Positions 1 to 11,479 of a stretch of 64,000 nt of DNA are shown here, piece by piece. Every line of letters begins with the position of its first letter. Positions within the stretch are counted from its first letter, which is position 1. Below the pieces are notes generated by a model. It had not been told where the DNA came from. It worked only from the letters and a program-made list of their open reading frames with translations, and did no database searches. Source of the stretch: Colocasia esculenta (Eukaryota > Streptophyta > Magnoliopsida > Alismatales > Araceae); NCBI GenBank assembly GCA_014218235.1, contig CM024755.1, positions 161,441,941-161,505,940 of the forward strand, given 5' to 3'. The position numbers and the translations under genes were made by a program.

Positions 1-240
1 TTCTCCTGACTGCATCTGGAATCTCTCGTACTGTGTCACCAGAATGTCTATTCTGGTTTCCTTTACTTTGTCAGTACCTTCGTATGTGATTCTTAGCTTC
101 TCCCACATCTCCATTGCTGATTTGTAGGCTGAAACTCGATTAAATTCTTTCTTGCTAAGTGCACAGCATAATATGCTCTTAGCTTTGCAATTGAGAGAGA
201 TCTTCTTTCTATCATCTTCTGTCCAGTTGTCTCTTCGAGG
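1..240 (-). pseudogene. Copia (SIRE-type) gag fragment, antisense
   Basis: Read on the minus strand, this stretch encodes the middle of a copia Gag (UBN2-type gag polypeptide), the particle-forming nucleocapsid precursor. The motif KSAMEMWEKLRITYEGTDK near plus positions 75-130 matches the same block in the other copia gags of this window (KSAKEMWDKLQVTYEG at 37543-37893). Upstream on the minus strand, a WTEDDRKK-like block extends it to about position 240. There is no start, no zinc knuckle and no pol attached. It faces the plus-strand ORF3 that begins next to it, so the two were joined by rearrangement or by insertion followed by deletion. The right limit is uncertain by about 40 bp and the left side runs off the window. 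Confidence 0.75.
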
Positions 241-2292
241 GAGCAATCCACATCTTCCCCTCCAACTCACTCTCTTGCTGAACCAGTTAGTAATGCAGGG
301 CCATCAGGGCCGAGGTCAGCTGAAGAAAATGCAAGGCCATCGGGGCCAAGGCCAGCAGAAGAAAATGCAGGGCCATCAGGGCTAGTTGTAGTAGACCCAG
401 TAGGGCCATCCGGGCCTTAGATTATTGAGAATGAATCATATGTTGCTGAAGTCGTGCAGTCTGGGCCACCAGGGCCATCTGAGATTGTGGTTGGGCCACC
501 ACGGCCAATGACTTCCGAGGGTATGAATCCAAGAGTAGAAGAGTCTGCAGCTGCTCCCGAAGCCCCTGAGTCTTCATCTCTTGCAACACCAGCCCCTCCT
601 TCACCACCCTCTTCATCCACAGCACCTCCAGCACCCCTCACCTTCAAGCAACCTATGCCTCGCACCATCTCTTCCCCAACTCCTTTTTTATCTCAATCCA
701 TTTCATCTCCTACTATCTCTCAAATCACTTCTCCACCTTCACTTGTCATTGAAGATCCTCCAGCTCACTCATCAGCTGGAGCCTCCTCTTCCTCTGGTCC
801 TTCTTTAGATGGACCATCCATCACATCTTCTTCTACTCATCAATCATTTCTTCATCCTCCTACTCCTCCTTCCTTTGTCACCTTTATTCCTGAAGGTTCT
901 CAACTCGTAGGTCCATTTCTAGAAAATTTTGAGGATGAGTTGGAAATCACCACCATCCGTTCAGTTCTGGAAGTTGCCTCTCATATCCACAGGATTGACT
1001 CTTCTAGTCCTGTCTCTAAAAAGAGGAAACTCTCCACTACTCTTGCTCTTCCCACCGAACCTAAATTTCCTCCTCTGTGGTTTTCCCTCACTATTGAAAA
1101 TCAAAGGAAACCACTCTATAGAGAATATCTCCAAAAATGTATTCTTGCCACCATTTCTGGTGTTCCTTTTCTAAATCTAACTGATCATCTAAATATTGTC
1201 CTTCCCTACAACCACTTCTCAAAAGCTGATCAATCCAAAATCTTTAAAATGGCTGAATGCAAATCTGAAGATCAGTGGGCTAAAGGGCACTCAGCTCTCT
1301 ACAGAAAATATCTTCTTGCAAGGTCAGATCGGTTTCCACCTATGGACTCTCCACTCACTCTCTCTGAGTGGTTTGTCATTCATCATAAATCCCTCTGGGC
1401 ACCTTTTATTCAAAAGGAAGTGAAGCTCATCAGGTACTTCCAGTTATTCAATGATTATCGGTATCTTCATAAGTTACCTGAAGCTCAGTTGGGTCAGTTC
1501 CAGGGAGCCCTTTCTTCATTAAAATCTGAAAATCTAGTCAACTGCTCTTTCAAAGTGGATTTCGCCACACTGCAAATTCCAGACACAGTGTTTCTTCCTA
1601 GGCTGCACTCCTTAGTCATGGACTCCTCCGTTGGTCCTGTCATTTTTGAGAGATTCGCTCGAGTCATGGGAAGGATCTCAGCTCAACATGGTCGACTTCC
1701 CTCCTTCCAAAGGTTTATCTTCAGAGAATTTCACCTAGGCCATATTTCCTCTGAAGTCCTTGCTCCTCTGCTCTCAGAATGTGAAAGGCTTTCTCCCACG
1801 GACTGGGAAAAGCACTACAACTAGTCAGCCCTTCAGTTGGAAGCCTTGAACAGCTCTTTGTTTAAGGCCGGCAAGCCTACTCTCATAGTTGAAGCCTTCT
1901 TGGACCTAAATTCTATCAATTTAGTTCAGGACCCTTACCTTCAGTGGGTCGAATGATACAAGCTGTTTTTGGCCTTGACGAAAGATCTTCTGCAGCATCA
2001 GTTACACTATCCTATCAAGATCAATCAATTTCTTCGGTTCGCTAGCTTTAGTTCATTCAATACCTACAAACTTTCTCTTGGCACCAATGAATATGGCACC
2101 TTTTTGCGTACTCAACGGCAGCTTCATATTCAAAGGATGTTACCTGACATGGGACCATCTTACTCCATATCTTCTCAGACTTTTCAAGCTTATTTTGAGG
2201 AGCAGGAACGCCAGGCCTTGCCAATTATTCGTCGGCAAGCCTCTCTCTTGTCTCCTGCTTTCTACATCGATGTACCTCCTCAGGGCAACTAA
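241..2292 (+). pseudogene. SIRE-type accessory 3' ORF (ORF3), decayed
   Basis: This is the extra ORF that lies between RNase H and the 3' LTR in SIRE/Maximus copia elements; its function is unsettled (an env-like role has been proposed for some). One frame runs through the region but is broken by TAG at 418-420 and by stops at about 1822-1824 and 1954-1956. The order is: Gly/Pro-rich near-repeats (AGPSGP, about 295-420), a Ser/Pro/Thr-rich linker (about 540-900), a basic KKRKL cluster near 1020 that could be a nuclear localisation signal, then a globular-looking part ending about 2292. The C-terminal half resembles the ORF3 at 33549-35132: CERLSPTDW against SERLNEDEW, and GPSYSI against GPSYNI. 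No signal peptide or membrane helix is apparent. Homology to the second ORF3 is seen directly; the function is not inferred. Confidence 0.7.
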
Positions 2293-2365
2293 AGTTATCT
2301 CTCTTGTTTTCTCACTATCTTTTATCTCTGTCTTTGTCACCTTGTGGTATCTTTTTGCTTAATGA

Positions 2366-2490
2366 CAAAAAGGGGGAGAAATATAGTACTTCTGAAATAT
2401 ATTTCTTATATTTCCACAATTTCGTTTAGATTCATTTCAGATCATCTATGCTTATTGTTCAGTTTTGTCATCACCAAAAAGGGGGAGATT
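2366..2490 (+). promoter_or_regulatory. Duplicated polypurine tract region
   Basis: Two PPT-like tracts, AAAAAGGGGGAGAA at 2366-2380 and AAAAAGGGGGAGATT at 2476-2490, lie about 110 bp apart. The second abuts the LTR start at 2493 and is the expected plus-strand primer site. The first is an extra copy. Confidence 0.8.
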
Positions 2491-2492
2491 TA

Positions 2493-2677
2493 TGATCAGT
2501 TTATCTCCATATAATTTAAATTAATTATATATTTATTTTAGTAATTAACAAAACTAAAACAAAGTTTAATCTAACATATTTTCTATGAGATTTGAGTATA
2601 GGAAATGAAACAAGGAATAACAAGCTAAATGGGTAAGTATTATTTAGCAATGTAAGTTCAAAGCATGATGAAATTTC
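2493..2677 (+). mobile_element. Left part of a SIRE-type 3' LTR
   Basis: The LTR begins TGATCAGTTTATCTCC right after the polypurine tract. Its first ~180 bp match, in reverse complement, the 4440-4618 end of the inverted LTR next to it. It is interrupted at 2677 by the inverted solo LTR, and the rest resumes at 4624. Confidence 0.75.
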
Positions 2678-4618
2678 TGTTGCCCAGCCAGCAAGCCCAG
2701 AGGGGGGGGGGGGGTGAATGGGTCTTTTAAAAACAATTGGTCAACTAATACCTGTTCACAAAAACATTCACACCACACACACTTCGATTGCGGTTAGTGT
2801 TAGTAAATAAATGAATGCAAAGATAAGCACATACACACTGCATGAAGATTTATCCTGGTTTGGACCTCCTCTCCACAGGAGTCCTACGTCCAGTCCCTAA
2901 GCAACAACTCAGGATATCACTAACAAGGGTACAGTCCCCCTTAAGGACACTACAACACCCAGCACCCCAACTGGTCTTCCTTCACACGAAGGGAACAACA
3001 CCCTGGAACCCACCAGGTCTTCCTTCTAATGAAGGGCACAACAAGAAAAGAGTTCAGGGATGAATCCCCTAGATCAAGCTTATAGAACACAACTTGATCT
3101 GAAGCTAAGAACTGAGAAGAAAAGATCTACAACAAAGAACTCTTCTCAGAACTAAAGGCTCTCTCACAGATCTACACTTAGCACAGAGAGCAAGAGCTAG
3201 AACAGATGAGATTCTTGGCTTCGCTCTTCGGAAAGCTCACAGAAGGTTGTAAGCGTTGTATCACGGTTGTTATTCTTTATCTGGAGCTTCAGTCTTCTAT
3301 ATATATTCCCCTTTTCAAATTCGAACGTTAAAGTATCCGTTATATGTAAGCTTTGGTGGACGTTAGACTGCTTAGCCCTTAGAAGTTTCCAGTCAGAGGT
3401 CCTTTATCCCTTCATGCACGCAAAGAGAGAGGATCTTCTGTAATATCCTTTGGCTTCTATTTTGTCCAACGTTGTATGACGATACGTAAATCTGCACGCA
3501 TTACTAGTATAAACAATAGACAGCTAGGCTGTCTCTTGTTGTCAGTCAACGTTAGAACGAGTGTACATCAAAATAGTAATGCCAATTTTCTGTTCTAAAA
3601 GACGTTTACAGAGGAAGCACGATAATGGAAGATATCGTCTGCATGCATGCAGTGATACGTTCAGTTGAGGTAAATGCACAGCTGTCAAAAAGATATGCGT
3701 GAAGACTTTGACTTTTCAACATATTCAAAAATTAGCTCGAAAATCAATCGTTATATTCCACTAAATTGTTATATGCATGACTTATGAAATCGTTGTGCAA
3801 ATGAGTGAATCGTTGTGCATTCATAAGTAAACAGATGCATACACAAATCGTTATATATATTAATAATCAAATCATTAAGAACAATGTGAGTAAATCATTG
3901 TTTATTGTATCGAATCGTTACAGAAACCAAGTCGTTATGTAAGTTAATGAATCGTTACAGTGAAAAAGTCGTTATGTAACTTATCGAATCGTTACAGGGA
4001 TCAAATCGTTATGACGGTATAGGCAAATTGTTGTGAACCAAGTCGTTACGAGCAAATCGTTGTTCTTCACTTAAGAAATCGATGTGAGACTAAATCGTTG
4101 TTCTCACATAAGAAATCGATGTGAGACCAAATCGTTGTTCTCACTTAAGAAATCGATGCAATAACCAAATCGTTGTGAGAGCAAATCGTTGTTCTCACTT
4201 AAGAATTGTTATGAAAACAAATCGTTACGATCACTTAACGAATCGTTGTGAGGGCAAATAGTTGCGATCACTTAACGAATCGTTATGATACCAAACTCGA
4301 TAACGAATCCTTATGAGTATGAAATCGTTATAACTCTACTGAAATCATTACACTTCAGAGGAAATCGATGTGTATGAGGAAATCGTTATGATTCTAAGGA
4401 AATCGTTATAACAACTAGAGAGTCGATGTGTTCTTAGAAAATTTTGTAAGCTATGAAGTTTAAACTGTTAGTATGAAGGATACTTACCAGTTTGGCTTGT
4501 TTGTTTTTATCTTATTTCCTGTGCTCAAGAATTATAGAAAATTCGTTAGAATAGTTTTGTTAATCACCAAAATAGATAAGTAATTTGTTTAAATTACATG
4601 GGGACAATTGGATCATCA
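2678..4618 (-). mobile_element. Solo LTR (SIRE-type) inserted in inverse orientation
   Basis: This is a 1941-bp LTR on the minus strand: TGTTGCCCAGCC at its plus-strand left end, GGATCATCA at its right end, flanked by the exact duplication ATTTC at 2673-2677 and 4619-4623. No PBS, PPT or coding sequence adjoins it, so it is a solo LTR left by LTR-LTR recombination. It holds the conserved R/U5 block (GGACTGGACGTAGGACTCC type, minus strand, about 2860-2900), a TATA-like element near 3297-3306, and a long array of AAATCGTTA motifs (about 3775-4440). A run of about 13 G at 2700-2713 replaces the usual shorter C-run. It shares the LTR layout of the element it sits in, but at clearly diverged sequence. 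Confidence 0.88.
3775..4440 (-). repeat. AAATCGTTA / TAACGATTT motif array
   Basis: Dozens of irregularly spaced copies of AAATCGTTA/AAATCGATG lie in the U3 part of the inverted solo LTR, upstream of its TATA-like box in element orientation. Spacing is mostly 15-35 bp. The same motif in opposite sense fills about 4640-5410 of the surrounding LTR. Confidence 0.85.
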
Positions 4619-4623
4619 ATTTC

Positions 4624-6533
4624 ACTAAGTACACATCGATTTTATGAATGTTGTAACGACTTCCTCTTCTTTCATAACGATTTCCTTACTTTCAGAACGA
4701 TTTCATATGTGTCTAGATGATTTCAAGATCGTAACGATTTGCTTCCATAACGATTCGCTAAGTGATCGCATCGACTCGCTAAGAAAGCATAACGATTTGC
4801 TTCTATAACGATTCTCTAAGTGATCGCATCGACTCGCTAAGAAAGCATAACGATTTGCTTCCATAATGATTCGCTAAGTGTTCGCATCGATCTCACAATG
4901 ATTCGCTAAGAAACCATAACGACTTGGTTCATAACGATTTGGTCGTCGCATCAATTTCTTAAGTGAGAACAACGATTTGCTCTCACATCGATTTTTAAGT
5001 GAGAACAACGATTTGCTCTCACATCGATTTCTTAAGTGAAACAACGATTTGCTTGTAACAACTTGTTCACAACGATTTGCCTATACCGTCATAACAATTG
5101 ATCCTTGTAACGATTTGATAAGTTACACAACGACTCTGTCACTGCAACGATTCGTTTAGTTACATATCGACTTAGTCGCCGTAACGATTCGATACAAGAA
5201 ACAACGATTTGCTCACATCGTTTTGCCTCTGACAACTTACTCATAACGATTTTCTTATAGAGTCATAATGATTTGTCTATATAACGATTTGTATGTGCAT
5301 CAGTTTGCTTATAAGTATACAATGATTTACATGGATATCAACTCATTTGCATAACGATTTCATAAGTCATGCATGTAACGATTTCATGGAATATAACGAT
5401 TTGATATTTGAACTCATTTCTGAGCACGTTGAAAAGTCAAAGTCTTCACGTATATCTTTCTGACAACCATGCATTTATCATGACTGAACGTATCACTGCA
5501 GTGCATGCAAACGTTATCTTCTATTTCCATGCTTACACTGTAAACATATTTTTAGAAGAATAGAATGGAACTTCCTTTTTGATATAAAATTAATCTAACA
5601 TTGACTGACAACAAGAGACAGCCTAGCTGTCTATCATTTTAGCATTTATAGCGTGCAGGTCTCTAACAGCACATCTCAATACAACGTTGGACAATATGGA
5701 AGATAACGAATATCAAAGAAGATCCTCTCTCTTGTTGCGTGCATGGAAAGCTAAAGACTACTGAACAGGAAGCTCTACAGTGACATGCAGTCTAATGTAA
5801 ACAAAAGCTTAGAGACAACGGACACTTCAATGTTCAATTTTCAAATAGAAGACATATATAGAAGACTGAAGCTCCACAAAGAAAAACAACACTTACGACA
5901 ATCCTTTGCAAGCTTTTCTGCGAGCATCTGAAAGAGCAAAGCCTCACTCCTCTGATTGTTTAGCTCTTAGCTCTCTGCATTCATTGTGTCAATCTTGAGA
6001 GCTTCTGTAAACTGAGAGTGTTCCTCATTGTAGAACTTTCTCTCTCAGTCTTTGCTTCAGATCAAGTGTTGGTCCTTAAGCTTGATCTAGGGGCATATCA
6101 TCCCTTGAATACATTTATGTGTTCTTTCCCTTCGTGTTGAAGGAATACCTGGTGGGTTCCAGGGTGTTTATTTCCCTTCGTGTAGAAGGAAGACCTGGTG
6201 GGATCCAGGGTGTTGTAATCCCTCTTCGGGTTGTGAAGAGAAGACCAGCTACGGCTGGGTGTGTAAGTGTCCTTGATGGGGACTGTACCCTTGGGTAGTG
6301 AAATCCTGAGATATTGCTCAGGGACTGGACGTAGGACTCCTAAGGAGAGGGGATCCGAACCAGGATAAATCCTTGTGTAGTGTGATTGTCTTTGTGTGTT
6401 TTGTTGTTTACCTTTACTAACACTAACAACTATCGAAGTGTGTTTTGTGTGACTGTTTTGTGAATAGATTTTTAGGTTCTCAATAATTTTAAGAATCCCA
6501 TTCACCCCCCCTCTAGGCTTGCTAGCTGTTTCT
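4624..6533 (+). mobile_element. Right part of the SIRE-type 3' LTR
   Basis: This continues the LTR begun at 2493 after the inverted insertion, giving a total of about 2.1 kb without it. It contains the TAACGATTT array (about 4640-5410), a TATA-like CATATATAGAAG at about 5853-5863, and the conserved R/U5 block with GGGACTGGACGTAGGACTCC near 6321 and TTCACCCCCCCTCTAGGCTT near 6502. It stops matching a few bases before the expected terminal CA, at about 6533, where unrelated sequence starts. The last ~10 bp are therefore lost or mutated. Confidence 0.75.
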
Positions 6534-6610
6534 AATTATATGTTATTAAATAGCTACTTCAAATTTGAGTGTTGATGACATGTAATATCTTTATTGTTCT
6601 CAATAGAGAT

Positions 6611-8550
6611 ATGGTGTGTGGAGGACGTAGTGGAAGGGGGTCCACCTCGTTCGGTGCACCCTCTACTTCTGTAAGCCGAGGGTCTACGCCGATAGGTATA
6701 TATGTACTCAACTCAATTCTTTTAGTATACTATGTATATTAACTTTAAATTTTCTAACGTGCATATAATTTTACAGGTTCCACCTCCCCGACTACGCCGG
6801 TTGTCCCGGCGACAGGTATATATATATGTACCCAAACATAAAACTCTATATATTACTGTTCATATTAACTTTAACTTTTCAAACGTGCATATAATTTTGC
6901 AGGGTCCGCCTCTCTGACTATGCCAGTTGTCCCGGAGATAGGTATATATATATATATATATATGTACCCAAACACAAAACTCTATATATTACACTTCATA
7001 TTAACTTTATATTTTCTAACGTGCATATATTTTTGCAGGGTCCGCCTCCCCGACTACATCAGTTGTCCCGGCGATAGGTATATATATATGTACCCAAACA
7101 CAAAACTCTATATATTACTATTCATATTAACTTTATATTTTCTAATGTGCATATAATTTTGCAGAGTCCGCCTCCCGCCCAGTAGCATCACCTGTCCCAT
7201 CCCATGCAGCAGCAGGTACATGCAGTTTCCATACTTCAGTACGTTTCTTGTCTTCCAATTTTTTTAATAATAGTGTAGTTAATTTTTTTAACAGAGGTAG
7301 AGAGCCATCATTCAACGGCAAAGGAGGTGGCTCAGCCAGCTAGACGCCAGCCATGCATGCTGGATTTCTGGGTAAACTTGATCACTTCAAACTTACTGTA
7401 TTTGTTATTTATATTATATAGTTCATGTAAAAAATTAATGTGCAATTGTAGGGGGAAGATAGATCTAGGACCTGCTTCCGCTATATTACATCGTTGCTGC
7501 ACGCACACGTTCCAGGACCAGTGGACTCATAGAAAGAGTTCCCTCTGTCCGTCTGGGATCTGTTATTTGACATGTTCACGATATTATTATTTTTTACTGA
7601 TTTGAAGTCATTTCTTTAATTACTATCTCTCTCTGTTATGTGCACAAAATTGAGTAATTTCATTTTTAAACAATGGAGGTACATGTTCACGAGACTGGAG
7701 GATCTCCCTCGAGCACGAGTCGTCTGGGAGTCTACTACCCAGACTAATTTCAGAAAGTCGATGTGGGAGACCCGGGACAAGGTAGCGAAGATCACAGGCA
7801 GCCAGGATCCTACAGCTTGGATGGATTACGGCTCAGTGTGGATGAGGAGGGACTATTGGGAGTCCCTTTGTCATCGTTGGGCTACAGGACCATGGCAAGA
7901 GAGGTCACAGGCGACTAAATGCAATCGGGCAGCTCATCCGGAAACGAATGTTCATACTAGTGGGTAGGTGTCTTATGCGACCCACAATCAAAAATTTGTA
8001 AGCATATTAACTTTCAATTGCTTAATACATTAATTACTATTGTGAAACTAACTACTTTTGTTGAATTGTAAGCGTCACGAGCTCGAGCGTGCCCCTACAT
8101 TTCACGAGTTATTTGATCAGACTAATAAGCGGAAGGGGACGGATGACTATGTCAGAGAGAGTGCTCGCACGATTGCCGTAAATCAAAATGTAATTTTTCA
8201 ATTCAATTTAGATATTAAAAAAATATGATTTGAATAATACATTTTTAATTTGTTCTGCATGAGACCTATGACAGGACGATGGCTGATCACTATGCAGAGG
8301 GTACTCCCCAGCCAAACTTGGATCCAAAGGCCTGGGTCGACGCAGCGAGAGAGCCGAGGAAGGGCCGAGTGTACGGATTTGGGGACATCCTGGATACTAC
8401 TCCAGTGTTGTCCTCATATGCGAGTTCAGTCACTCCTCTGGCCTACGTGAGTTCATCTGCTATAACGCCCAGCAGTGGTGGAGAAGACATTAGAAACCTC
8501 ATCCGGGAAGAGCTGTTGAAGCAGTTGCCCGTCATAGCAAGCCCCTCTGG
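6611..8550 (+). pseudogene. CACTA (En/Spm)-like transposase_24 family gene, multi-exon, broken
   Basis: The product resembles plant 'Transposase (Ptta/En/Spm)' family proteins of CACTA elements, which bind element ends. Exon 1 (6611-6695, MVCGGRSGRGS start) is followed by short Ser/Pro/Thr exons, an exon at 7295-7371, one near 7452-7570, the conserved exon about 7675-7997, one about 8072-8180 (KRKGTDDYVRESARTIA) and one about 8270-8550. The family core is clear: GSQDPTAWMDYG, WATGPWQERSQA, CNRAAHPETNVHTSG, then HYAEGTPQPNLDP. In-frame TAGs at about 7528 and at 7965-7967 (between HTSG and VSYATH) make it a pseudogene. GT-AG junctions are visible at most boundaries; the exon before 7675 is uncertain. 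No DDE-type TNP2/TPD partner gene is seen here. Confidence 0.7.
6696..7215 (+). repeat. Tandem exon+intron modules (39-bp exons) in the CACTA-like gene
   Basis: Repeats of about 125, 136 and 126 bp each contain a 39-bp exon followed by an intron that starts GTATATATATATG and ends near GCATATAATTTTGCAG. Exons lie at 6778-6816, 6903-6941 and 7039-7077, with a related 51-bp exon at 7165-7215. All junctions are phase 1, so adding or removing a module keeps the reading frame. Each exon encodes a 13-residue Ser/Pro/Thr/Val-rich unit of the type SxSPTTPVVPAxG. Confidence 0.8.
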
Positions 8551-8560
8551 TTAGTATTAC

Positions 8561-9289
8561 TATTAATTTCATATAGTTTGAATGAAATGAAACCACTAAT
8601 CTAAACTGTTAGAACACGCAAACCACTAATCTTAAAAAAACCCAATTATTGTTTAAGAAGTAGAATGAAAAATATTATTATTTTTTGTTTAAGAAGTAGA
8701 GTGAAAAATAATAATATTTCAATTATTAAAATCTGTTTTTCACTTTTCACCGTACTTCTCTAAAGTTGCGGCAGATAATAAGACTTTCCCATCTTCCCAT
8801 AGCTCGACAGACCTTCATATGGCTCGGACATGTCTTACAAGTTACAAGGAGGCAGATAGTTTCACACCCTACCGCATTAACGGTTGACGTCTCCTTCAGT
8901 AGTCAACAATGACAGTTAAATAACACCCACGCCTCCCATGGAAAAGGGCATATGATTACGGGCAATGACCCATAGAACCCTTTGCCTTTCACGTATGCAG
9001 ATTAATGACTCATAACGGCCATAATTCCCATGGGAAAAGGTATCCCTATTAATAGGGGGAATTTTCATCCGATGTAGATAGGGCACACTTAAATACTACC
9101 AAGAGTCTTAGCACTACTACTCCCCACTATTATCTCTCTGACTTAAGCATCCACTTTCCAGAGACAATCCCAAGACCCCTTAATTATCATTCCTTTAGAA
9201 TCCAAATTAAGAAGCCTAAAAAGAAGGCCCCTTTATACAATCAACGTATGGCAGGATAAACAAGCCACCTGATATGTATATAAAAAAAA
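8561..9289. other. Non-coding spacer, possible LTR fragment
   Basis: There is no credible gene. 8561-8770 is AT-rich, with an inverted AAGTAGAATGAAAAATA pair near 8658-8720. About 8780-9260 has the look of a gypsy LTR R region (CTATTAATAGGGG, then TCTCTGACTTAAGCATCC), which is known from plant Ty3/gypsy LTRs. No ends or TSDs were found, so the class is uncertain. Confidence 0.35.
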
Positions 9290-11050
9290 AGATCTATGAA
9301 AAAAAAAACTAAATAAAAAGGATCAAAACACGCAACTCGGAGGTCCAAAATCAGAAATAGGGATCTAATCGGCGTGCCATTTGCTCTGACACGACCGCGT
9401 GGATGAGAGTGGCGTGTGGGAACGGACGGAATCCTAATGGGATTTCTGGTTTGGGTTCGACACTCAAACCACTAATCATAAAAAAATATAAGTGTAATGG
9501 ATCAAAACACACAACCCGGAGGTCCAAAATCAGAAATAGGATCTGATTAGCGTTCCGTTCACTCCGACACGACCGGGTGGGCGACAGTGACGTGTGGAAA
9601 CTGACGGAATTCTAATTGGATTCTTGGTTTTGGTTTGGCACTCAAATCACTAATCTAAAAAAAAAATCTAAATGAAAAGGATCAAAACACGCAACCCGGA
9701 GGTCCAAATTAAAAATAGGGATCCGATCAGCGTGCCGTTCACTCCGACACGACCGGATGGGTGAGAGTGACGTATGAGAACTGATAGAATCCCAATGGGA
9801 TTCCTTGTTTGGGTTCGACACTCAAACCACTAATCTTAAAAAAACCTAAGTGTAAAGGATCAAAACACGCAACCTGGGGGTCCAAAATCAGAAATAGGGA
9901 TCCGATCGGTGTGCCGTTCACTCTGACATGACCAGGTGGGTGAGAGTGACATGTGGGAACTAACGGAATCCTAATCGGATTCCCGGTTTGGGTTCGGCGC
10001 TCAAATCACTAATCTAAAAAAAACCTAAATGAAAAGGATCAGAACACGCAACCTGGGAGTCCAAAATCAGAAATAGGGATCCGATCGGCGTGCCGTTCAC
10101 TCTGACACTACCGGGTGGGTGAGATTGACGTGTGGGAACTGACAGAATCCAAATGGGATTCCCGGTTTGGGTTCGACACTCAAACCACTAATCATAAAAA
10201 AAACTAAGTCTAAATGATCAGAACACGCAACCTGGGGATCCAAAATTAGAAATAAGGATCCGATCGGCATGCGGTTCGCTCCCAGACGGCCGGGTGGGTG
10301 ACAGTGACGTGTGGGAACTGATAGAATCCTAATCGGATTCTCGATTTGGGTTCGGTGCTCAAATTACTAATCTAAAAAAAAAACTAAATGAAAAGGATCA
10401 AAACACGCAACCCGGGGGGTCCAAAATAAGGACTTGATCGGTGTGCCGTTCGCTCCGACACAACTGGCTGGGTGAGAGTGACGTGTGGGAACTAACAGAA
10501 TCCCAATGAGATTCTCGATTTGGGTTCGACACTCAAACTAGTCATCTTAAAAAAACCTAAGTGTAAAGGATCTGAACACGCAACCTGGGGGTATAAAATA
10601 AGAAATAGGGATCCGATCGGCGTGCCGTTTGCTCCAACACGACCGGGTGGGTGAATGTGACGTATGGGAACTGACGGAATCCTAATCAGATTCCCAGTTT
10701 GGGTTCGACGCTCAAATCATGAATCTAAAAAAATCCTAAATGAAAAGGATCAGAACACGCAACCCGGGGGGTCCAAAATCAGAAATAGGGATCCGATCGG
10801 CGTGTCGCTTGCTCCGACACGACCGAATGGGTGAGAGTGACGTGTGGAAACTGACGGATTCCTAATGGGATTCCCGGTTTGGGTTCGACACTCAAACCAC
10901 TAATCTTAAAAAAACCCAAGTGTAAAGAATCAAAACACACAACCTGAGGGTCCAAAATCAGAAATAGGGATCCGATCGGCGTGTCGTTCACTCTGACACG
11001 ACCGGGTGGGTGAGAGTGACGTGTGGGAATTGATGGAATCCTAATCAGGG
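9290..11050. repeat. ~179-bp satellite, about ten monomers in A/B alternation
   Basis: The landmark CAAAACACGCAAC (with variants) starts at about 9324, 9503, 9683, 9861, 10040, 10219, 10399, 10572, 10751 and 10931, a spacing of 173-180 bp. Monomers alternate between an A junction (CAAACCACTAATCTTAAA, AAGTGTAAAGG) and a B junction (CAAATCACTAATCTAAAA, AAATGAAAAGG), giving a dimeric higher-order repeat of about 359 bp. The array lies between the CACTA-like gene and the CACTA-type end, so it may be an internal or subterminal array of that transposon. Short open frames on its minus strand are by-products of the repeat. Confidence 0.88.
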
Positions 11051-11479
11051 CTTGCATTATGGTCTCATGAGTATGATCTTCTTGGGTTCTTGGATATGAT
11101 GGGAATCTATATATGGTCCTATTTCCTTGTGCAATTCTTTGAGATGCGGAAACTCTAAAATATATACATCCATACAAAATTTTGGAATCACAGTCCTATT
11201 CAATAACTTAACCCCCAACTATTTATTTAGGTTAAATTTCTTTTAAAAATAAAGATAGAGCTAATATGCAACTAGTGAAGTAACTTTCTTTGTTGCCACC
11301 TTAAGGGAGACTATCTGGTGAAAAGGGTTCAACCACATTTCTACATGGGACCATGATCTCTAATGGGAATTTTCTTCCATAAGGATGACATGAGAAGGAT
11401 TGTTTTCTATTTATAAAATTTATGAGTCACCTATCAACATTATCAATAATCACATGATAGTGTCATCTTATACTCTTAA
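11051..11479. other. Unassigned sequence between satellite and CACTA-type end
   Basis: No gene, repeat or recognisable element was found. It is AT-rich with scattered stops in all frames, and probably belongs to the interior of the CACTA-like element. Confidence 0.4.

Noticed and set aside
454..900. Possible collagen-like or cell-wall protein gene from Gly/Pro and Ser/Pro repeats
   Set aside because: The frame continues into a C-terminal domain shared with the SIRE ORF3 at 33549 and ends at a PPT-LTR junction, so it is the retrotransposon accessory ORF.
9739..11177. Open frames on the minus strand across the satellite with similar peptides in different monomers
   Set aside because: They follow from the ~179-bp repeat itself, start at arbitrary Met codons and match no family I know.
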